A DNA stretch of 64,000 bases. Source: Iodobacter violaceini. Its GTDB lineage: Bacteria; Pseudomonadota; Gammaproteobacteria; Burkholderiales; Chitinibacteraceae. Both the position numbers and the translations under genes were made by a program. This document shows, in pieces, positions 18,905-27,865 of this stretch; position 1 is the first letter of the stretch; each line of letters opens with the position of its first letter. The DNA lies in the NCBI RefSeq assembly GCF_011601265.1, contig NZ_JAAOLX010000002.1:310001-374000 (forward strand), read 5' to 3'. The notes under the pieces were generated by a model. It saw only the letters and a list, made by a program, of their open reading frames with translations. It ran no database searches and had not been told where the DNA came from.

Positions 18905-18931
18905 CCGGCCCCTCCTTGCCGGAGGGGCCGG
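18905..18931 (+). terminator. Hairpin between recA and recX
   Basis: A perfect 11-bp GC-rich stem (CCGGCCCCTCC / GGAGGGGCCGG) with a 5-nt loop starts 10 bp after the recA stop. There is no T run, so it is likely to cut transcription only partly and lower recX relative to recA, as reported for E. coli recA-recX. A second small palindrome (CGGTTC...GAACCG) lies at about 18936-18955. Confidence 0.75.
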
Positions 18932-18976
18932 CTATCGGTTCACCCATACGAACCGGTGCAATAAACAGAGTTATAA

Positions 18977-19420
18977 ATGACGACCGTTCTGCGTAACAAA
19001 GCCCTGCAACACCTTGCCCGCCGGGATCATTCGCGCGGTGAGCTGCGACTTAAACTCCTTCCTTTTGCAGATGACCCCAGTGAAGTTGATGCAGTACTCG
19101 ACGATTTCATCGAGCGCGGCTGGCAATCTGATACCCGCTTTGCCGAACAATGGGTGTTCTACCGCTCCCAGCGCTATGGCCCGCAACGCTTGCGCGCCGA
19201 ACTGCAGCAAAAAGGCGTTTCCAGCGACATTATTTCCAGCGTAATGGAAGAACACGGCGACACCGAGCTGGAACAGGCCCGTGTGCTGTGGCGAAGAAAA
19301 TTTGGCAACCCGCCCCAGGACCCCAAGGAAAAAAACAAACAGCTGCGCTTTCTTATCAGCCGTGGTTTTTCTGTGTCTGTCATTTACAAGGTAGTGGGCG
19401 GGGAGGATGAGGATTATTGA
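18977..19420 (+). CDS. recX: RecA regulatory protein RecX
   Basis: A small helical protein that caps and limits RecA filament growth. At 147 residues it is of usual length. It shows the three-helix repeat pattern, with ALQHLARRDHSRGELRLKL at the N-terminus, IERGWQSDTRFAEQWVFYRSQRYGPQRLRAELQQKGV in the middle, and FLISRGFSVSVIYKVV at the end. Placed 82 bp after recA and probably expressed by read-through. Confidence 0.93.
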   Translation: MTTVLRNKALQHLARRDHSRGELRLKLLPFADDPSEVDAVLDDFIERGWQSDTRFAEQWVFYRSQRYGPQRLRAELQQKGVSSDIISSVMEEHGDTELEQARVLWRRKFGNPPQDPKEKNKQLRFLISRGFSVSVIYKVVGGEDEDY

Positions 19421-19460
19421 GGGCTTCAAACCCACGATTGAACCACGAAAGGCACAAGCA

Positions 19461-19530
19461 GCAGGATTTCTGGCCGTTCAAAATCAAATGCTTCGCGGGT
19501 ATGCCACAGCAAAATCAGCACACCGAAAAC
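19461..19530 (+). repeat. Short copy of the dispersed intergenic repeat (copy A)
   Basis: About 70 bp beginning with GGATTTCTGGCCGTTCA and containing AATCAAATGCTTCGCGGG and AAAATCAGCACACCGAA. It matches the right-hand part of the longer copy at 21470-21712 and the copy at 29451-29514, and fills the recX to transglycosylase gap. Confidence 0.75.
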
Positions 19531-19560
19531 AAAGATCGTTGCATCGCATTTGTGAAGCCC

Positions 19561-20400
19561 CTACAAAACCGGCCGCATCTGCGCCTTACTGATGTAATGC
19601 TGCTTCATCTTGTGCTGCGCATAGGGGTAAAGCTTCATCACTCTGGCCACGTAGTCCCGTGTTTCTGGGTATGGCGGCACCCCACGATAGCGGTCTACTG
19701 CCTTTTCTCCCGCGTTATAGCTAGCCGCTACCAGCACCACATTGCCCCGATAGCGATCAAGCAGCCAGCGTAAATAGCGCACCCCGCCCCTGATATTCTG
19801 GCTGGCATCAAAGGTATCGCGCACATTAAAGCGTTCTGCCGTTTCCGGAATTAGCTGCATCACCCCCTGCGCTGATTTAAGCGATAAAGCCTGCGGATTA
19901 AGCTGAGACTCCACCCTTGCAATGCTCAAAGCAAACTGCGGATCAACATCGTGCCATAAAGCGATTTGCTGCACGATGCGGGCAATTTTCTGCTGACTGG
20001 CATTCAGCACAGGTAAAACTGGCGCAGCCAGCTCGGGCAATTTTTCTGGCTTAACCTCAGACATGATGCAAGGTGGCAGCACACTTGCACCAAGCCTGAT
20101 TGTTTCCAGCATGGCTTGTGCACGCACATGCCCCTGCCCTGCCGCACTGGAAAACAAAGTGGCCGCCATTTTTCTGTTTTCCGGTACGCCTTCGCCAAAG
20201 GCATACAACATACCCAAACGATACTGCGCCTCAATCGAGCCCTTTCTTGCCGCCGCACAATAAAGAACCGCAGCCCCCCAGGCATCCTGCGACTCCAGCT
20301 TTGCCGCGGCCAGTAAACTTTCCTGCAGCAAAGGCGCCTCCCCGGCATCAGGAGCGGGGACAAGCACCAGTGCCGCGCTAAAGATCCAACTCAGTACCAT
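19561..20400 (-). CDS. Lytic transglycosylase with Sel1-type repeat
   Basis: A probable exported murein hydrolase that cleaves peptidoglycan glycan strands with formation of 1,6-anhydro ends. I place the start at the ATG at 20400, five bases after AGGAGG; a GTG three bases upstream is the alternative. From that start (279 residues) there is a hydrophobic N-terminus, a Sel1-like repeat region at about 57-100 (EAQYRLGMLYAFGEGVPENRKMA), and an SLT domain from about 138. The catalytic Glu is E164 in IARVESQLNP, followed by AQGVMQLIPETAERF and AASYNAGEKAVDRYRG. Sel1 plus SLT suggests protein partners that locate the enzyme. Confidence 0.87.
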   Translation of the reverse strand: MVLSWIFSAALVLVPAPDAGEAPLLQESLLAAAKLESQDAWGAAVLYCAAARKGSIEAQYRLGMLYAFGEGVPENRKMAATLFSSAAGQGHVRAQAMLETIRLGASVLPPCIMSEVKPEKLPELAAPVLPVLNASQQKIARIVQQIALWHDVDPQFALSIARVESQLNPQALSLKSAQGVMQLIPETAERFNVRDTFDASQNIRGGVRYLRWLLDRYRGNVVLVAASYNAGEKAVDRYRGVPPYPETRDYVARVMKLYPYAQHKMKQHYISKAQMRPVL

Positions 20401-20495
20401 CACCGCCTCCTGCGCAAACTCTGCAGACAGCTTATTCCAGCCATATCAAAGGTATTGCAATAGCAGACCAGAGGATAAAACAAACCAGCACGGCC

Positions 20496-21377
20496 CTATC
20501 CTGTCATCGGCCTTGAGCGCATAAAATCAAGCAGAATTCTGACTTTGGCAGGCAGATAACGGGCACTCGGATAAACGGCGTAGATGCCGCCTGCTGGCAT
20601 AGTCCATTCGGGCAATAAATGCACCAGACGCCCGGCAGCCAGGTCTTCTGCCACCATAAAATCGGGCAAGACCGACAAACCCGCCCCGCTCCTGACCAGC
20701 GCCAGCACAGAAGACGGCGCACTGGCCCGCATCACCGAACGCATTCTGACGGTGCACGATTCTTCACCATGATTAAATTTCCAGGTCAGTGGCGCATGCA
20801 AGCGGGTCATCGCCACCCAGGGCAGCGCAGCTAAATCCTGAGGATGCCTGAGCCCGGGGCACTTTGCCAAACAACCAGGCGAAGCCACCACGCATTCGGC
20901 AAACTGCGCCAGCTTAACCGCATGCAGGGCAGAATCCCGTAATCGTCCCAAACGAAACGCCACATCAATCCGCTCTGCCAGCAGATCCAGTACCTCATCT
21001 GTGGCGAGTAATTCAATCTCCAGCTGAGGATGCAATACAGCAAATTCAGCTAAAAGCGGAGCCAGCACGGCACCTGCATAATCCACCGGCACAGTAATAC
21101 GCAGCAGCCCCGATGCCTTCACCTGCCCCAGCCGGTCAAGCGCTTCATTCGCAGCAGACAGCAGCGGGGCAATATCGGCATAAAGCTGCTCACCAATTTC
21201 GGTGAGCAGCACTTTGCGCGTACTGCGCGTCAGCAGCGCCACCCCAAGCTGAGATTCCAGCTTGCTGATTTGCTGGCTCACCAGTGATTTAGCCATCCCC
21301 AGCCTGTCACCAGCCGCCGTAAACCCTCCCGACTCCACCACTGCCACAAAAGTGGCGAGACGATTTAAATCCAACAT
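20496..21377 (-). CDS. LysR-family transcriptional regulator
   Basis: A 293-residue regulator with an N-terminal winged helix (LNRLATFVAVVESGGFTAAGDRLGMAKSLVSQQISKLE) and a two-lobe effector domain, most like the CrgA/AaeR group. It is divergent from the DsbA-like and NmrA-like genes, the usual arrangement for a LysR regulator and its targets, but a copy of the dispersed repeat has been inserted between them. The effector is unknown. Confidence 0.88.
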   Translation of the reverse strand: MLDLNRLATFVAVVESGGFTAAGDRLGMAKSLVSQQISKLESQLGVALLTRSTRKVLLTEIGEQLYADIAPLLSAANEALDRLGQVKASGLLRITVPVDYAGAVLAPLLAEFAVLHPQLEIELLATDEVLDLLAERIDVAFRLGRLRDSALHAVKLAQFAECVVASPGCLAKCPGLRHPQDLAALPWVAMTRLHAPLTWKFNHGEESCTVRMRSVMRASAPSSVLALVRSGAGLSVLPDFMVAEDLAAGRLVHLLPEWTMPAGGIYAVYPSARYLPAKVRILLDFMRSRPMTG

Positions 21378-21469
21378 AAGACTATTCCGTTTATTGGTTT
21401 ATGAAACAGGGCATTGGTCCCGTATGAACTAACCAAGCTAAAACACAATGATTACGCTCTCTGCATGGG

Positions 21470-21712
21470 GCTTTTATCCTCCCCTTGAAGCACGCCGAAG
21501 CGAGGAACAAGCGGGCGGGGTTTCTTTGATGCCTGTCTGAGCGAAGCGAGTTCCGCAGCCGCCGCTCGATTGTCCACAGCGAGGGGTTTCGTGCTGGCCG
21601 GGGCGGCCTTCTTTGCGTACTAGGATTTCTGGCCGTTCAGAAATTAAATACTTCGCGGGGATCCCGCACCTAAATTAACGTACCGAAGGTACTAAAAAGA
21701 TCTTTTTGAATT
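21470..21712 (+). repeat. Long copy of the dispersed intergenic repeat (copy B)
   Basis: About 240 bp starting near CCTCCCCTTGAAGCACGCCG and ending near GTACCGAAGGTACTAAAAAG. It shares its left end, a middle CCRCAGCGRGG...TTCGTG block and its right end with copies at 46590-46770 and 50161-50398 (inverted), and its right part with the short copies at 19461 and 29451. It has no credible coding frame. Confidence 0.8.
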
Positions 21713-21838
21713 TGCTTAGCACTCCAAAGCCCCTATCCTACATTGTTCCATATTTATAAACATTCAATTCTTAATTGGCGTATTTATCTAATCAATCAAC
21801 ACAGGCAAGATAGCAGCATATTTTTCAGGACACACAAT

Positions 21839-22468
21839 ATGCTGCATCTCTTATTTGATCCCCTCTGTGGCTGGTGTTACGGCGCAGCGCCGGCACTTTC
21901 TGCATTAAAAGCACACAGCCCGCTGCAATGGCAGCTGCACCCAACGGGGCTGTTTTCCCATCCGCAGGCAATGAACGCAGAGATGGCAAGCTACTTCTGG
22001 AGCAACGATCAGCGCATCGCCCAAATGACAGGGCAGCAATTCAGCCAGGCTTATAAAGAACAAATTTTAGCCGACCTGGATACACCATTTGATTCAAGCG
22101 CATCCACACTGGCTTACTACCTGATCAGTCAGGCCGTACCGGATCAATCGCTGGATGTGCTGCACCGGGTGCAGCAACTACGCTATGCAAAAGGCACACA
22201 AGAAGAAGCGGCCTTTATTGAGCTGGCGGCCGGGTTTGGTCTGGATGCCGGGCAATTTGCCAAAGACTTTGCCGCAGGCTGGCCCAAAGAATTACGCGCT
22301 ATAACACAGAAGGCTCAGTCTTTAATGCAAGAAAACGGCTTACGTGGTGTACCCACACTGCTATTACAAAAGGGCGGCCAACTGTCTGTTGTTCCCAGCT
22401 CTCTGATGTACCAGAACCCGCAAGATTTAATTGACTTTGTAGCAAAGCAGCACCCGCTTCACTCTTAA
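21839..22468 (+). CDS. DsbA-family thioredoxin-fold oxidoreductase
   Basis: A cytoplasmic thioredoxin-fold protein of the DsbA/FrnE type. I place the start at 21839 (AGGA site), giving 209 residues; the open frame runs 32 codons further upstream without family features. The active site is C10-G-W-C13 near the N-terminus (FDPLCGWCYGAAPAL). The helical insertion is followed by the cis-proline region GLRGVPTLLL. No signal peptide is seen. It is followed after 24 bp by the NmrA-like reductase and is divergent from a LysR gene, suggesting a small redox-stress operon. Confidence 0.8.
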   Translation: MLHLLFDPLCGWCYGAAPALSALKAHSPLQWQLHPTGLFSHPQAMNAEMASYFWSNDQRIAQMTGQQFSQAYKEQILADLDTPFDSSASTLAYYLISQAVPDQSLDVLHRVQQLRYAKGTQEEAAFIELAAGFGLDAGQFAKDFAAGWPKELRAITQKAQSLMQENGLRGVPTLLLQKGGQLSVVPSSLMYQNPQDLIDFVAKQHPLHS

Positions 22469-22492
22469 CTTACATTCAAACAAGGAATCACC

Positions 22493-23131
22493 ATGAAAAT
22501 CGCAATCATCGGCGCAACAGGCTATGTTGGCTCTAAACTCTTGAACGAAGCGCTTGAGCGCGGCCATCAGGTCAGTGCCCTGGTACAAAACATCAGCAAA
22601 CTGCCCACACATGCAGCCCTGACCGCAGTTAAAACAGATGTAAACGATGAAGCTGCACTGACAGCTCAATTAGCAGGCCATGACTTAGTAATCAGCGCAT
22701 TCAGCGGCCATGCGGCAGGTGATGTTTACCAGTATTTTGTAGATGGCTTTCAGCACATTCTGAACAGCGTAAAAGCATCTGCTGTTCCCCGCTTTTTAGT
22801 TGTGGGCGGCGCAGGCAGCTTAGAAGTAGCACCTGGCGTGCAAGTGGTTGACACCCCAAGTTTTCCAGCCGAATGGAAAGGCTCGGCACTGGGCGCCCGC
22901 ACAGCGCTGGAATTACTGCGCAAAGAAAGCGCACTGGATTGGACTCTGCTCAGCCCGTCCGCTCATTTAGAGCCAGGCGCACGCACAGGTCAGTTCCGTT
23001 TGGGCGGCGATCAATTGCTGCTTGATGCTCAGGGCGAAAGCCGCATCTCGGTAGAAGACTTTGCTGTAGCCATGCTGAATGAAGCAGAAAACGCTCAGCA
23101 CAGCCGTCAGCGCTTTACCGTGGGCTATTAA
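22493..23131 (+). CDS. NAD(P)-binding NmrA-like oxidoreductase
   Basis: A 212-residue atypical short-chain dehydrogenase with the N-terminal dinucleotide motif IGATGYVGSKL (residues 6-16). The DVNDEAALTAQLAGHDLVISAFSG and FLVVGGAGSLEV stretches are those of the YwnB/BVR-like NAD(P)H-binding proteins. It lacks the standard Tyr-x3-Lys pair. Good AAGGA site. Probably co-transcribed with the DsbA-like gene. Confidence 0.8.
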   Translation: MKIAIIGATGYVGSKLLNEALERGHQVSALVQNISKLPTHAALTAVKTDVNDEAALTAQLAGHDLVISAFSGHAAGDVYQYFVDGFQHILNSVKASAVPRFLVVGGAGSLEVAPGVQVVDTPSFPAEWKGSALGARTALELLRKESALDWTLLSPSAHLEPGARTGQFRLGGDQLLLDAQGESRISVEDFAVAMLNEAENAQHSRQRFTVGY

Positions 23132-23163
23132 TTAATACACAGGCTTTAGCATAAAGCCCCCAA

Positions 23164-23201
23164 AAGCGCCCCACAATCCGCATCAGGAGAATGGGGCGCT
23201 T
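23164..23201 (+). terminator. Terminator-like hairpin after the NmrA-like gene
   Basis: A perfect 10-bp stem (AAGCGCCCCA / TGGGGCGCTT) with an 18-nt loop, followed by ATTAAT rather than a pure T run. Confidence 0.55.
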
Positions 23202-23377
23202 ATTAATACTGATAACGCAATTTGCTGCCACAGATTTGAAACATACCGCATAAAAGCGCAAGTCACTTCGATCTGTCCTTATTAAACACCATAACAATAG
23301 AATGCTGCGCTATTTGTACCCTGCTTAGTCAGCGTACAATTAAGCACCTTACCTCATTTCAAAAAAAGCAAAACTGC

Positions 23378-24556
23378 ATGCGCTATTTCCCGCCTTGGCT
23401 GCTCTTACTGGGTGCGCTTACCGCACTTGGCCCACTTTCCATTGATATGTATTTACCCAGCTTCCCTGCTATTTCACATAGCCTGGATGCCTCGCCAGGC
23501 TCGGTGCAGCTCACACTGGCCAGCTTTTTCATTGGTCTGGCTATTGGCCAGGCAATTTATGGCCCGTTCAGCGATCGCTTTGGCCGTAAGCCACCGCTCT
23601 ACTTTGGACTTGTGATTTATATTCTGGCCACCGCAGGCTGCATCTTTGTCACGCATATTGATCAGCTTATTGCTTTACGCTTTTTACAAGCCTTAGGCGG
23701 TTGCGCCGGTATGGTGGTTTCCAGAGCCGTAGTCAGGGATCGCTGCAATGTGCAGGAAATGGCGAAAGCGTTTTCTACCCTGATGCTGATTATGGGGCTT
23801 GCCCCAATCCTGGCGCCGATTGTGGGCGGCTGGGTGGTCACCACACTGGGCTGGCGGGCTATTTTTGCTTTCCAGATGCTGTTTGCGCTGGCGTGTTTAA
23901 TTAATGTGCATTTCTTTTTTAAAGAAACACACAATACCCAGCACAGCCCGGCACTTGAATTGGGCAAAGTATTAAAAGGCTACGCCGCGCTGATCCGTGA
24001 TAAAGGCTTTATGCGCCATACCCTGACAGGCTCGCTTGTCATGGGTGGTTTCTTTGGCTATATCGCTGGCTCACCTTATATTATTATCGAATTATTCGGC
24101 GTACCGGCCGAGCACTTTGGCTGGATTTTTGGCAGCAATGCAGCGGGTTTTATTATCAGCAGCCAATTTAACGCCCGCGCACTTAAAAACCACAGCACGG
24201 CTCATTTGCTCAGACGCGCACTCTATTTACCTGCTATTTCCGGGCTTAGTCTGTTTTTACTGCAAATTTTTGGCCTGCTCAATTTCCCGCTCTTGCTGCT
24301 GGGGCTGTTTGTTTTTATCACCAGCATGGGTTTTATCACCCCCAATACCTCGGCAATGGCTTTGCAGCACCAAAGCAAACAAGCCGGGCTGGCTTCTGCC
24401 CTGCTTGGCACCCTGCAATTTGGCTGCGCCACACTGGCCGGTTTATTAATTGGCCTGTGGCATGACAACAGCGCACTCCCCTTGCTGACTCTGCTCGCCA
24501 CATGCGGCACAGGCGCGTGGTTTCTGAATCGCAGCGGAACCGCTGCAAAGGCTTAA
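23378..24556 (+). CDS. Bcr/CflA-family multidrug efflux transporter (MFS)
   Basis: A 392-residue inner-membrane proton-drug antiporter with about 12 hydrophobic segments. The first helix holds the Bcr/CflA signature LGPLSIDMYLPSFPAI, and the loop between helices 2 and 3 has the MFS motif GPFSDRFGRKPPL. The VVSRAVVRDRC stretch in helix 4 is also typical. Substrates cannot be told from sequence. It stands alone upstream of alaS. Confidence 0.9.
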   Translation: MRYFPPWLLLLGALTALGPLSIDMYLPSFPAISHSLDASPGSVQLTLASFFIGLAIGQAIYGPFSDRFGRKPPLYFGLVIYILATAGCIFVTHIDQLIALRFLQALGGCAGMVVSRAVVRDRCNVQEMAKAFSTLMLIMGLAPILAPIVGGWVVTTLGWRAIFAFQMLFALACLINVHFFFKETHNTQHSPALELGKVLKGYAALIRDKGFMRHTLTGSLVMGGFFGYIAGSPYIIIELFGVPAEHFGWIFGSNAAGFIISSQFNARALKNHSTAHLLRRALYLPAISGLSLFLLQIFGLLNFPLLLLGLFVFITSMGFITPNTSAMALQHQSKQAGLASALLGTLQFGCATLAGLLIGLWHDNSALPLLTLLATCGTGAWFLNRSGTAAKA

Positions 24557-24841
24557 ATCACATTCAAAGTGTCGCGCTTCGGGGCGACACACCTAGGAAC
24601 CACGCCCGCCATACACAGCGGCTCAAGCAATGAATAGCTGTTTGTGTGGCGGATAAACCCGTAAAACAAAGTAAAATCTGTCGCTCCGCCATGACCATGG
24701 CATTAAAAATGCGCCAGCAAGCCGTCAGATTCCTCCTCCTGCCTGAAAGCTCTACCCCTTATTAACAGGGCGCTACCCTGATGAAGGGCTTTCATTTAGA
24801 ATCGGTGCTTTCGTATTCACCGAATACCGACCCTACACACT
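24557..24841. other. Hairpin-rich leader between the MFS gene and alaS
   Basis: 285 bp with several inverted repeats: GTGTCGC/GCGACAC (24569-24590), an imperfect CCGCCA...TGGCGG hairpin (24606-24652), GCCATG-AC-CATGGC (24688-24701), TGAAAGC/GCTTTCA (24744-24794) enclosing CAGGG/CCCTG (24766-24780), and TCGGTG/CACCGA (24802-24823), which ends 18 bp before the alaS ATG. The first probably ends MFS transcription. The later ones could form a structured alaS leader; I recognise no known riboswitch. Confidence 0.45.
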
Positions 24842-27469
24842 ATGAAATCAAACGAAATCCGCCAGAAATTCCTCGACTTCTTTGCCTCCAAAGGCCATCA
24901 GGTCGTTAATTCCAGTCCGCTTGTGCCAGGCAACGATCCAACAATCATGTTTACCGTGGCCGGCATGGTGCAATTTAAAGATGTGTTTCTGGGCTTTGAT
25001 AAGCGCAATTACACCCGAGCCACCACCAGCCAAAAATGCTTGCGTGCTGGCGGCAAGCACAATGATTTGGAAAATGTTGGCTACACTGCACGCCACCACA
25101 CTTTCTTTGAAATGCTGGGCAACTTCAGCTTTGGCGATTATTTCAAGCGTGATGCCATCCATTACGCATGGGAATTTCTGACTGGTCCTCAGTGGCTGGC
25201 TATCCCCAAGGAAAAATTATTGGTGACAGTCTATGCCTCTGATGACGAAGCATTTGAGATCTGGAATCAGCAAGTTGGTGTTCCCGCAGATAAAATCATC
25301 CGCATTGGCGACAATAAAGGCGGTGCTTATGCTTCGGATAATTTCTGGGCCATGGGCGATACCGGTCCTTGTGGCCCTTGTACGGAGATTTTCTACGACC
25401 ATGGCGATCACATCTGGGGCGGCCCTCCGGGCAGCCCGGAAGAAGACGGCGATCGCTTTGTAGAAATCTGGAATAACGTCTTTATGCAGTTCAACCGTGA
25501 TGCAGAAGGTGTAATGCACCCGCTGCCTAAGCCATCGGTTGATACCGGCATGGGGCTGGAACGCCTGTCTGCCGTGCTGCAAAAAGTACATACCAATTAC
25601 GAAACTGATTCCTTTGTTGCCCTATTGCAAGCTGCAGCGGCCGCAACAGGCGTGCCTTACAATCAGGAAACACCTTCGCTTAAAGTGATTGCCGATCATA
25701 TCCGCGCGTGTTCCTTCCTGATTGCTGATGGCGTATTGCCAAGTAATGAAGGCCGTGGCTATGTATTGCGCCGCATCATCCGCCGCGCTGTACGTCATGG
25801 CTATAAACTGGGCCAGAAGAAATCCTTCTTCTTTACCCTGGTTGCAGCGCTCGTAGCAGAAATGGGGCAGGCTTACCCGGAACTGGTACAAAAACAAACG
25901 CTGATCGAAGAAACACTGAAGTACGAAGAAGAGCTGTTCGCCAAAACGCTGGAAAACGGCATGGCCCTGCTCGACACCGCTCTGGCGGGTGGCAAAACCG
26001 TGCTGGATGGCGCAACGGCTTTCAAACTCTCTGACACCTATGGCTTCCCAATCGACTTAACTGCTGACGTATGCCGCGAGCGCAATGTCAGTGTGGACAT
26101 GGAAGGCTTTGAAGTGGCGCTGAACACCCAGCGTGCGCAATCCAAAGCAGCCGGTCAGTTTAAAGCCGTAACCGGCCTCGTGTACGACGGGGAAGCAAGC
26201 TGTTTCCATGGCTACACCGAAAGCAGCCATGCCGCCAAAGTATTGGCGCTCTACCGTGGCAGCGAGCCGGTTGAAGTGCTGAACGCAGGTGAAACAGGCG
26301 TGGTTGTGCTGGATCACACCCCGTTTTACGCCGAATCAGGCGGCCAGGCCGGTGACGTGGGCAGCATTCGTGCTGCGGGCGGTATCCTGTTTGACGTCAC
26401 TGACACCCAAAAAGTGAAGTCCGATGTATTTGGCCATCAGGGCACGGTCAGCAACGGCAATCTGAAAGTAGGCGATGCCGTCACTGCCAGCATTGATCTG
26501 GCCAAACGCCAGGCCAGCCAGCGCAACCACAGCGCCACGCACCTGTTGCACGCTGCACTGCGCACCGTACTCGGCACGCATGTAGAGCAAAAAGGCTCAC
26601 TGGTGACATTTGAGCGCACACGTTTTGACTTTAGCCAGCCTAAACCTGTCACACCTGCTGAAATCGCTCAGATCGAAGCGCTGGTGAACGAAGAAATCAT
26701 GCGCAATGACGCTGTTTCCGCGGCCCAGATGAGCTTTGACGACGCGATTGCCGCCGGTGCCATGGCGCTGTTTGGCGAAAAATACGGTGACGATGTACGC
26801 GTATTAAAAATGGGCGAATTCTCTACCGAGCTATGCGGTGGTACCCACGTTGGCCGCACGGGCGATATCGGCCTCTTCAAAATCGTTGCCGAAAGCGGTA
26901 TTGCAGCGGGGATTCGCCGTATTGAAGCCATCACCGGCGATGCGGCACTCGCCCTGGTGCAAGCACAGGACAGCGAAATCAAAGCCCTTGCCGCGATGAC
27001 ACAATCCAAGCCTGGCGAGCTAGTCGCTAAACTGGAAAAACTGCAAGCCGAGCTGAAGCTGGCCCAGAAAGAAGTACAAAACCTGAAAGGCCAGATGGCC
27101 TTTGCCCAGCTGGACAGCCTGATTGGTGGCGGTCTGCGCAGTATCAACGGCATCAAGTGCATGGCTGCCGTGGTAGAAGGTGCAGAAGGCGCGGTCTTAC
27201 GTGAAATGAGCGACAAGCTGATGGACCGCCTGCAAAGTGGTATTGCCCTGCTCGCCAGCGTGAGTGAAGGCAAAGTCAGCCTGATCGCCCGTGTCAGCAA
27301 AGACCTGACCGGCAAAGTCAAAGCCGGTGAACTGGTCAACTTTGTGGCCCAGCAAGTGGGTGGCAAAGGCGGCGGCAAACCGGATATGGCCCAGGCCGGC
27401 GGTAGCGAGCCAGAAAACCTGACTGGTGCATTAGAAAGCGTTCCGGCCTGGCTGGAAGGCAAACTCTAA
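24842..27469 (+). CDS. alaS: Alanyl-tRNA synthetase
   Basis: Charges tRNA-Ala. The 875-residue protein has the full domain order: class II catalytic core (motif 1 near [28 protein letters not shown], motif 2 near [19 protein letters not shown], motif 3 [12 protein letters not shown]), a helical tRNA-recognition domain, an editing domain with the zinc-type motifs HSATHLLH and CGGTHV, and a C-terminal DHHA1 domain with [16 protein letters not shown] strong terminator follows. Confidence 0.98.
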   Translation: MKSNEIRQKFLDFFASKGHQVVNSSPLVPGNDPTIMFTVAGMVQFKDVFLGFDKRNYTRATTSQKCLRAGGKHNDLENVGYTARHHTFFEMLGNFSFGDYFKRDAIHYAWEFLTGPQWLAIPKEKLLVTVYASDDEAFEIWNQQVGVPADKIIRIGDNKGGAYASDNFWAMGDTGPCGPCTEIFYDHGDHIWGGPPGSPEEDGDRFVEIWNNVFMQFNRDAEGVMHPLPKPSVDTGMGLERLSAVLQKVHTNYETDSFVALLQAAAAATGVPYNQETPSLKVIADHIRACSFLIADGVLPSNEGRGYVLRRIIRRAVRHGYKLGQKKSFFFTLVAALVAEMGQAYPELVQKQTLIEETLKYEEELFAKTLENGMALLDTALAGGKTVLDGATAFKLSDTYGFPIDLTADVCRERNVSVDMEGFEVALNTQRAQSKAAGQFKAVTGLVYDGEASCFHGYTESSHAAKVLALYRGSEPVEVLNAGETGVVVLDHTPFYAESGGQAGDVGSIRAAGGILFDVTDTQKVKSDVFGHQGTVSNGNLKVGDAVTASIDLAKRQASQRNHSATHLLHAALRTVLGTHVEQKGSLVTFERTRFDFSQPKPVTPAEIAQIEALVNEEIMRNDAVSAAQMSFDDAIAAGAMALFGEKYGDDVRVLKMGEFSTELCGGTHVGRTGDIGLFKIVAESGIAAGIRRIEAITGDAALALVQAQDSEIKALAAMTQSKPGELVAKLEKLQAELKLAQKEVQNLKGQMAFAQLDSLIGGGLRSINGIKCMAAVVEGAEGAVLREMSDKLMDRLQSGIALLASVSEGKVSLIARVSKDLTGKVKAGELVNFVAQQVGGKGGGKPDMAQAGGSEPENLTGALESVPAWLEGKL

Positions 27470-27486
27470 GCCTGCATTGCTTTACT

Positions 27487-27517
27487 AAAAAGGGCCGCTG
27501 TGCGGCCCTTTTTTTAT
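27487..27517 (+). terminator. Rho-independent terminator after alaS
   Basis: A 12-bp stem (AAAAAGGGCCGC / GCGGCCCTTTTT) with a short loop and a following T run, 18 bp past the alaS stop. Confidence 0.93.
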
Positions 27518-27560
27518 CCCGGATCGGAACAAATAATCATTTTCCAATGCTCTTTATGAA

Positions 27561-27640
27561 TAAATCAGTCATCTGCTTCAAAATCAAACCCGGTAAGGGC
27601 TAAATCAGTCATCTGCTTCAAAATCAAACCCGGTAAGGGC
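27561..27640. repeat. Perfect 40-bp tandem duplication
   Basis: Bases 27561-27600 are repeated exactly at 27601-27640 (unit begins TAAATCAGTCATCTGCTTCA). The exact identity points to recent duplication. It lies in the gap between alaS and the metal-transport operon, about 125 bp upstream of its first start codon. Confidence 0.97.
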
Positions 27641-27763
27641 TAATCAACACCCACTTCATATGCGCCAGTAATATTCACGACAAATGCAACTGACTTGCAC
27701 AAAGAGGCAATAAATTGCTATTGTAAAAAAGGAAAATAAAAACAAGTAAAAAAGGATAAGGCT

Positions 27764-27865
27764 GTGAAAGGTTTATTTGAAATGGCAGCATGGCAGCGGG
27801 TGCTGTGTGTGCTGCCTTTATTATTACTGCTTTGGGCGCTGACAGACTGGGCTTTGCAAGCATGA
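27764..27865 (+). CDS. Small hydrophobic peptide coupled to the ABC ATPase gene
   Basis: A 33-codon frame starting with GTG, preceded by a strong AAGGATAAGG site. The product has a short amphipathic start (KGLFEMAAWQR) and one membrane segment (VLCVLPLLLLLWALTDWAL). Its stop overlaps the ATPase start (ATGATG), and the ATPase has no ribosome site of its own, so this frame probably drives ATPase translation by coupling. I do not recognise the peptide; it may be a real small subunit or only a leader. Confidence 0.5.
   Translation: MKGLFEMAAWQRVLCVLPLLLLLWALTDWALQA

Noticed and set aside
24744-24794. T-box riboswitch before alaS
   Set aside because: No T-box sequence or specifier-loop layout could be identified, and T-boxes are essentially a Gram-positive feature.
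26668-27462. Long minus-strand open frame inside alaS (264 codons)
   Set aside because: Antisense to the alaS C-terminal domains, Ser/Pro/Ala-rich translation without motifs.
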